Source: Azolla caroliniana (Eukaryota > Polypodiophyta). From it: DNA of 64,000 bases. The stretch is from the NCBI GenBank assembly GCA_043228905.1, contig JBHGNT010000017.1, positions 5,394,001-5,458,000 of the forward strand. Reading direction: 5' to 3'. Shown here piece after piece: positions 57,652 to 64,000 of the stretch; the stretch's first letter is position 1; each line of letters starts with the position of its first letter. Both the position numbers and the translations under genes were made by a program. The notes below the pieces were generated by a model. That model did no database searches and was not told the origin of the DNA. It worked only from the letters and a program-made list of their open reading frames with translations.

Positions 57652-59558
57652 CTGTTTCCTGCTCTTGTTACATGCGCACGTTCATGAATCGCTTCAAACC
57701 AATGTATGTATACCTGTTTTTGTTCGTCCTCGATCCCGTCTCCTTTAAAGCATTAAATTCATGGAGCCTCTTTAAACTACATTGTGCATCATTTCATTTC
57801 TGTGTATCCCATTCTCTCGTTCTTTTCACGTGTTCTTTTTTTAGCCTAAAAGTCCCATCTTTCTTCATCTTCTTTCGAATAAGCTTATGTTCTTTCGTCA
57901 ATAAAGGTGATTTCTTGTTCAGATTGTGTTTGATATACGGGAGATCATTCTTGTTTTCTCCCTCAAAGTAAAAAATGGAAGGAAACATTCTTAGGTTTAA
58001 GTTAAATACATTATGTATTTTGATTCAGTTATATGCTTCGATTTTAACTTCACATAAAATTTGCAGCTCGTTGTTGGTTGCTCCTCCCTACTCGCTCGTT
58101 GCCGATTGCTCATACATGCCTGATTGTTGCCACTCTACCACTCTAGTACGTATGTTTGTCTTTCTCTGTTTATGAATTCTCTCTATTTTCTCTCTTTTTT
58201 TATTATCTATTTTCTCTGTTTTCAAATAACATAACCATCTGAATAAGTTATGACATTGGAGAATAAGAGTAAATAGACTATGGATGCTTCATATCCATGT
58301 GATTGAAAACTTACAAATGTAAAATAACTAAATGTTTGTTGAATTCCAAATTAACAATTTGCACTTAATTGTGTGCTTTTAATCACATTATTAAGGCCAT
58401 CAAATTATTGCAAGTCGTATGTTTACATTGTGCAAAATGAGGAGGCTCTAGTAAATCTATTCTATGGCCGACCTCAACAAAATATTGAATTCGTATAATA
58501 GTCATGAAGACTTAAACATCTACAACATTGTTATTTGTCACATTCGCTCATGATTAAATTGTGCCATTTGTGAAAGTACACAAATCACCTAATTGCAAGG
58601 AACAAGTGATAAAGTCATGTCAAGGGCCTCCAAGTTCCATCAACCATAAACCCTTCAAATGATGAGGAATTTACATTCATGCAAGGAGTATATGTCGGAG
58701 AATGCATTGAAGATTTACTTATAAGTATTATGTTTGTCTTTTGAATATAAATCAATATAATTGTCACGACTCACAACATAATATCTAATTTTGTATCTAA
58801 TTTTGTCACACCCACATACATAGATATATTTCACGCAGAGGCTTAATTGTAAAACAAAGAATGTCTATTTCTCTATACCCAAGTATCCACACCAATGTTT
58901 GATTGTCAAATGTGTTTCATTTATTACAAGCCTTTAGATTGAAGAAGATGGCTATCTACATGCCCCAAAAGTTGGTCAATTTTAGATATGCTAGCTGAAT
59001 TTTTCACTAACAATACAATCTTCCATCATAGTATTCGTACATTTTAATACAAAGTCTGATCAAATTCTCGATTTTTTTTCATACATGTTATCACATATGT
59101 ACAAATTTGCATGGCACAAAATTTGTAGCAAGGACATTTATCTTTAGTGACAATAGCAAGAGTGTTTGATTGATCAATTTTTCATGACAAAATGTTCATT
59201 TAATTGCATTTGTATTGTCCTCTTGTTTTAATATATAGACTACCTTTTTTCTTTGCATCCTTTCCTTCAATATGGTTTGCAATATATTTGTTTCCTCAAT
59301 CTCTTTCACATTTACATACATGGATTTGCATGTGTGTAAGCTAATGTGAGCCATTCTCTTTCTTCTTTATTTTTTGATAGATTGGAAGATTTATAGTGGA
59401 AACTTGATCCTTATTGCCTTGTAATCTTCAAATATCCTAGGTATCTTAATTTGTTTTTTCTCTTTGGGAAACATGGATTGTGTATGTATGTTTCACCTTC
59501 TCGTAAATGGAATCCATATATTATGTTAGTCCAACGTTCTCTACATTATTGTTACAGT
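57160..59558 (+). promoter_or_regulatory. hAT 5' leader region, probably with an intron
   Basis: A C/T-rich stretch with CTCGTTGCCGATTGCTCC-like words repeated at 57295-57450 and again at 58070-58115, plus a (CT)n run (57614-57648). The ATG at 59559 follows GTTACAG, a plausible 3' splice site, so a 5' UTR intron is likely. No domain is encoded in this part. Confidence 0.4.
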
Positions 59559-61618
59559 ATGTCCCACAACCAAAATACGAAAGGCAAAGGAAAACAAATC
59601 AGCCTCTTTACAATGCTTGGTTTTAGGGAAAACTTGCCATCTTGCAATGAAGATGTGTCTCTAGAAGAGCCTATAAAGGACCATCAACACTCTGAAGAAT
59701 TACTTCATGAGATGAATCGAATTAGTAAGGCCAAACTAAAATTTCAAGAAGATTGGCTTACTAAATTTAAGTGGCTTCAAGAGGATTTGGAAACTGGTCT
59801 TTTATGGTGTAGTTATTGTAGGAGTGATCCTCATTGTAAGTCTTCATTTGGCAAAACAAGTGCCAAAAACTTTAAGACTTCTGCATTAGAAGAACATGCA
59901 AGAAGTGTGGCCCATCGAGATGCCATTTTGTTACAAGAACGAGACAAGAACGGTATTGAAAAATGTGCATAAAAAAAAGCTAGTGTGGATGTAGCAATTG
60001 AAAAATTGTTTAAATGTGCATATTTTATAGCTAATTGGAAAGCCTCTTATGATTGTTAAGAGAATGTGGTGTGGAAGGCCTTCCACAAATATATAAGGAT
60101 AATAAGGTTTGTGCAAGCTTTATCTTGCACATTAGCAAGGCTCTTGAAGTTGAGATCTATGATAGGATGAGGAAAAGTCATTGCTTTGGACTTATGGTAG
60201 ATGAAGCTACCGATGTAAGCCTAACCAAGAACTTGATCCTTTACGCCACATTTGTGGAAGGAAGGCAAATAAGAACCTCTTATTTGGGGTTACTTGAAGT
60301 AGAGGATGGTACATCGAACACAATAACAGTTCTAAAGCATTTTAGAATTGTTAAAAAAGTGGAAGTTAGATGTTAGAAAAATGATGCGATTTGGAAGTGA
60401 TGGAGCATCTGTTATGGTAGGTACGTCTACAGGTGTTGCTACAAGATTGAAGTCATATAACCCATTTATGACTTCATTACATTGTTGTGCACATCAAACA
60501 AACTTGTGTGTGCAAGAGGCTTCAAAGAACATTGAAGTCAAAGAAACATTGCAAGCAGTTAGATGCCCTTGTGAATCGGGTGGCTACACATTTCTCGAGG
60601 AGCTCAATGCGCCAAGGTGAATTAAGTAAGATGCAAGATGCATTAGAATACACACATTTGCATATTCTTTGGATTGTGAAGACACGATGGCGTAGTCGGC
60701 ATGGTGCTATCATGGGGGTATGTGATGTGTATGAAACCTTGATGAAGACTTTGCAATCGCAAAGTGATGCATACAATGTATTCTTAAGTTTAAGAAACTT
60801 CAAAGTAGTGTATATGCTTCACTTCCTTGCAGATGTACTTAAGATCATGTCAACGTTAAGTATGGAATTTCAAAAGGAATATGTGGATGTGACATGCATT
60901 GGAGGTTTGACTATGATAGCCATTGGGGAGATAGAAGAACAATTTCTACATCATGTTATGATGGATCTCAATGGTTTTGAGAAGGATAGTTATAATTATC
61001 CAATTATTCCAGAATATGGTAGAGAAAAAGGAATGCTTTCAGTTTTAAGAGACACTATTAAAGGTAATATGTATAAAAGCATCCTCATGGATAGAAGTAT
61101 TGGTGATGAGGACTTAATTGAAGCCATATGATTCCAAACTTTGTTTTCTAAGGCATTAATAGAGACAATAAAAAAGAGGCTTCAAGATCCGGTAACCCTT
61201 TCCGCATTGAAAATGTTATCACCAATAAACATTTCTATCGGATCTATAAGCATTTTAGCACGAAAAACTATGGGTCTTAACGAGTTGAAAACACTTGGAA
61301 ATTTTTATGGCATTCAAAAAATGGTAGATGGGAAAGCGTTTTCTCCCATAATTGATAATGATAATTTGTATGATGAATATGCAATTTTCAAAAGGCAAGC
61401 TACCACGGAATGGCTTGGGAGAGATTTCTTAGATGTTTGGGGTATGATAAATTGTAATGATGTGTGGAAAGAAAAGCTACCTGAACTTCTAAAGCTTTCA
61501 TTGATAGGGTTAATTCAATGTTCTTCTACAACAACATGTGAGAGAGGCTTTAGTCGCCTAAATGTAACAAAAAATAAGTTTAGAAATAGGCTAAACACAA
61601 TGTGGTTGATGCATTGAT
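59559..61618 (+). pseudogene. hAT transposase (TTF-type zinc finger, ZNF862-like), degraded
   Basis: It begins MSHNQNTKGKGKQISLFTML. A TTF-type zinc finger follows (LLWCSYCRSDPHCKSSFGKT ... ALEEHARSVAHRDA). The catalytic region has GLMVDEATDVS (~60193), RFGSDGASVMVG (~60390) and HCCAHQTNLC (~60482). The hAT C-terminal dimerisation region reads CSSTTTCERGFSRLNVTKNK (~61520). The frame changes between 59970 and 60053, near 60360 (an A run) and near 60530. Stops include TAA at 59970 and TGA at 61129 (reading frame continues on both sides, CGA to TGA likely). The protein resembles the Tip100/ZNF862-like branch of hAT transposases. Recent but inactive. Confidence 0.9.
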
Positions 61619-62105
61619 ACGAATCTCTATTGAAGGACATGAACTAGAAGAACATGACTTTAGTGCCAACATTTTGTTGTGGCGAGAAAGCAAGGCATAT
61701 CGTCATATTTTTACATGAACTTCTCATGAGCATGATGATGACATCGAGGACTTCATGGAAGATATAGATTAAAACTTTGTAAATTTGATCGATTTTGTTT
61801 TGGAACTTTCTATATATTAGATCTAATATGCTATTAATGCTACTTTACAAAGGTTTGAAAAGTGAATTCTGTTTATAAAGTTAGAATTTGTTTTTGGTAA
61901 ATATATATCTTTAGTTTTTGGGATCCAAAATTTTGTGATTGATTTGATTTGGTATTGTGTTAGATTTTTTTTTTTTGGTATGCAGCCCAAAAAAAAATTC
62001 AACATGTTCTGATTGGCATTGTTGCTGGTAGGAACGTGGCCGGCTAAAATTTTAAAATTCCGGTTAGGTTCATGAGAAGTAGGAAAATTTTCGGTAGGGG
62101 CTAGA

Positions 62106-62122
62106 GACTTTGCCCAACACTG
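62106..62122 (-). repeat. hAT right terminal inverted repeat
   Basis: GACTTTGCCCAACACTG on the plus strand, followed by TSD TCCACAAC (62123-62130). Confidence 0.95.
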
Positions 62123-62130
62123 TCCACAAC

Positions 62131-63531
62131 TCTTGCGCCACTTTCAAGCCTTTGCTAGTACTAGGTGATAGATTTATCACATGGACAGTAGTCCGAACTG
62201 CTTCAACCCAAAAACATTGCGGCAGATTTGTATGATGCAACATAGAAACAACTCTATCCTGGATGATTCTATTCATCCTTTCCGCCACACCATTTTGTAC
62301 CAAAGTGTAAGGGGTAGTGAACTCTCTACGTATGCCTCTAGACTCCCAAAAATCTCTGAACTCATGAGAGGTATACTCACCTTAAGCTTTATACCTTTTT
62401 CCGTCTTAACTGAGGCAAGCCATTTTCTAAAAATGGGATATACATCACCCTTTCCCTTTATGGGATACACCCACACCTTTCTTGTGGCATCATCGATAAA
62501 TGTAACAAAATACAAAGTTCTGCCAATGATCTAGTAGGCATAGGGCCACATACATATGTATGAACTAGATCCAAGGCTTGAGTAGAAGAATCAGAACGAA
62601 TCTGATGTACATTTCTCGTTTGTTTACCATATTTACAATGCTCACAAACTGAAAAATTAGAAAATGATAACACGCGTAAATAGCCAAAACGTGATAAAGT
62701 TTCCATTCCAGTACGAGACATGTGGCCTAAACGGTCATGTCAAATACAAGTCATAGGCTGTTCCGTGACTATCCAAAGATGCTCTTTTTGATGGACAACT
62801 AAAGGATAAAGTTCGGAACCAACTTTGTTCCCTTTGGCAATAACCATATTTCCTTTTGTAATACTAAAGGACTAGGAAACAAATATCACTTTAAAACCAA
62901 TGTTATCAAGTTGTCCAACAGACATTAAGCTACGAGTTTGCTCAGGCACATAACGTACATTTTGTACAATAAACTGAGAGCCATAAGAAAACTATACCAT
63001 GACATCTCTAGTGCCAATCACATCACACTGATGTGAATCTCCAAGTTGTACTATACCAAGTGGTTTAGCTTCGTATCGTGTGAACCACTCTCTATGTGGA
63101 GTCACATGAAATGAAGCACCAGAGTCCAACAACCATGTATGAGCAAGTGCATGAACAATATTAGCCTCAACATAGGTAGCATCATCATCCATGACCAAGT
63201 TTTTACTGTCTAAAACAGTAAAGTAGACACTATCCGCCAAGTGCAGTCTTATAGTGGACATGGTCAAGGCATTAAGTTCCTCCTAATCATCATCATCCAT
63301 GTCATTTAGCTTCTTCGCTTTGCTGCCTAAAGGCCTTGTTTGCTCTCTTTGAACCAATACATCATGTATCTGATTCTTCCACACAGCAAAATTAGATCCA
63401 TCAAATTTTCGGATCTCAATATGATATTTTCCCAAAAATGAATAGTTCTTGATTGAACTATTGCGACCAACAGAAGTGCTATTAGATGCATCCAACATTT
63501 CAGACTCCATGGGAGTAAACGACAGTATCAA
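62131..63531 (-). pseudogene. Copia family C gag, protease and integrase, upstream part
   Basis: From 63531 the minus strand reads a gag start (KYHIEIRKFDGSNFAVWKNQ) and then, after a deletion that removes most of gag and the zinc knuckle, the protease region (LLDSGASFHVTPHREWFTRY). Integrase pieces follow: CEHCKYGKQTR, LDLVHTYVCGPM, FVTFIDDATRKVWVY, NGVAERMNRIIQDRV and NLPQCFWVEAV. Frames change several times and stops are present (for example near 63283 and 62989). The hAT element follows after AQELWT. This is the same element as 55400-56912. Confidence 0.85.
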
Positions 63532-64000
63532 GCAACAAAATACGATTGGGCAACAAAAACTAGTAACTAACTAACTTATGGCAAACTATCAAAAATTGAT
63601 ACCAATATTGCATGTAGCATGCACCATTGAAAGCATACAACTTCCAAAGTATCAGCCACCAACTGTCAAAAAAGACAGATAGCACTATTGCATATTGTTA
63701 AGAATTAGGTAATTACGCAAGGGTTAATTAGTACATAATTATGTGATTAAGTTAAGCGCGAAAGATTATGTGATATGTGTGTGTATCTGTGTGAGAGGAA
63801 GAGAGAGAGAGGAAGATACACTTATAAACAACCACAGATGGGGGATTATTAACTCTATGTTAAATTAGCATTATCATCATCAAATACAAAATACCCACAA
63901 TGAGGTATATATACATCTCATGCGCAAAGGTACACATATGTGAGTAGAATATAGGTACTAAGGTGTAAGTCCTATATTAAATGTACTTGGTAGTGGAGGA
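63532..64000. other. Flank of Copia C, no gene
   Basis: TGGTATCAATTTTTG on the minus strand near 63605 could be a decayed initiator-Met primer site, but no LTR matching 55110-55388 follows. A short GA-rich run lies at 63795-63815. TGTTAAGAATTAGG at 63696 could be an LTR start; it cannot be tested here. Confidence 0.4.

Larger units (their letters stand above)
56921..62122 (+). mobile_element. Complete hAT DNA transposon (5202 bp) inside Copia C integrase
   Basis: The ends are CAGCGTTGGGCAAAGTC and, inverted, CAGTGTTGGGCAAAGTC (16 of 17 match), with an 8-bp duplication. Subterminal TAGCCGG/GGCCGG words occur on both sides (56996, 57030, 57041; 62036-62046, 62058). The transposase region lies at 59559-61618, with about 2.6 kb of leader-like sequence before it. 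The Copia frame on both sides is colinear once the element is removed. Confidence 0.95.

Noticed and set aside
63696-64000. LTR starting TGTTAAGAATTAGG
   Set aside because: No partner LTR, primer site or coding region inside the window to support it.

Overview
This is plant nuclear DNA. It carries four LTR-retrotransposon lineages (Ty1/Copia and Ty3/Gypsy) stacked inside one another, one hAT-type DNA transposon, long AT-rich gene-poor stretches, and a single recognisable host gene. That gene is an intronless AAA-ATPase of the plant BCS1-like/AATP1 type at 45626-47770. The host gene has a very GC-rich 5' half and an AT-richer 3' half, a gradient common in monocots. The species cannot be named from the sequence. 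No bacterial, organellar or CRISPR features were seen.

Layout. 1-36665 is a nested retroelement block. From the outside in: a Copia element (family A, minus strand, 5' LTR 36289-36665) is cut by a Gypsy element (G3, minus, 5' LTR 33643-~35815, PBS resembling the tRNA-Trp 3' end). G3's gag is split by a 10.4 kb Gypsy element on the plus strand (R2, 23031-33408, 5-bp target duplication ACGTT). R2 carries a Gypsy LTR remnant (23351-24392) and a solo Gypsy LTR (~24841-25467). Left of G3 lies Gypsy G2 (9103-21689, minus). Its integrase is interrupted by a complete Copia element (B1, 10096-15589, minus), and its 3' LTR is cut at 9102 by a second, deleted copy of the R family (R1, minus). R1 is cut by the 5' LTR of Gypsy G1 (~4857-5841). 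G1's gag runs directly into a second Copia-B pol fragment (B2, ~1171-4142), which itself contains an ~840-bp foreign insertion. 1-591 holds Copia-A LTRs in inverted orientation.

36666-45440 and 47771-55110 are AT-rich intergenic DNA with microsatellites and no supportable genes. 55110-63531 is a third Copia lineage (C, minus strand), split in its integrase by a complete 5202-bp hAT element (56921-62122) with 17-bp inverted termini and an 8-bp TSD (TCCACAAC).

How it works together. None of the mobile elements looks competent, because every coding region carries stops or frameshifts. Many stops are CAG-to-TAG or CGA-to-TGA changes, as expected from deamination of methylated cytosine in silenced DNA. 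The observations most worth following are: (i) an extra 936-codon ORF downstream of integrase in R2, with its own UTR-like leader, a coiled-coil C-terminal half, and eight in-frame TAG codons but no other disruption; (ii) tRNA-like sequences with box A/box B motifs inside the U3 part of several LTRs of the tRNA-Trp-primed Gypsy group; (iii) LTR sequence modules shared between unrelated Gypsy and Copia families; and (iv) a ten-copy ~105-bp tandem array inside a Gypsy LTR.
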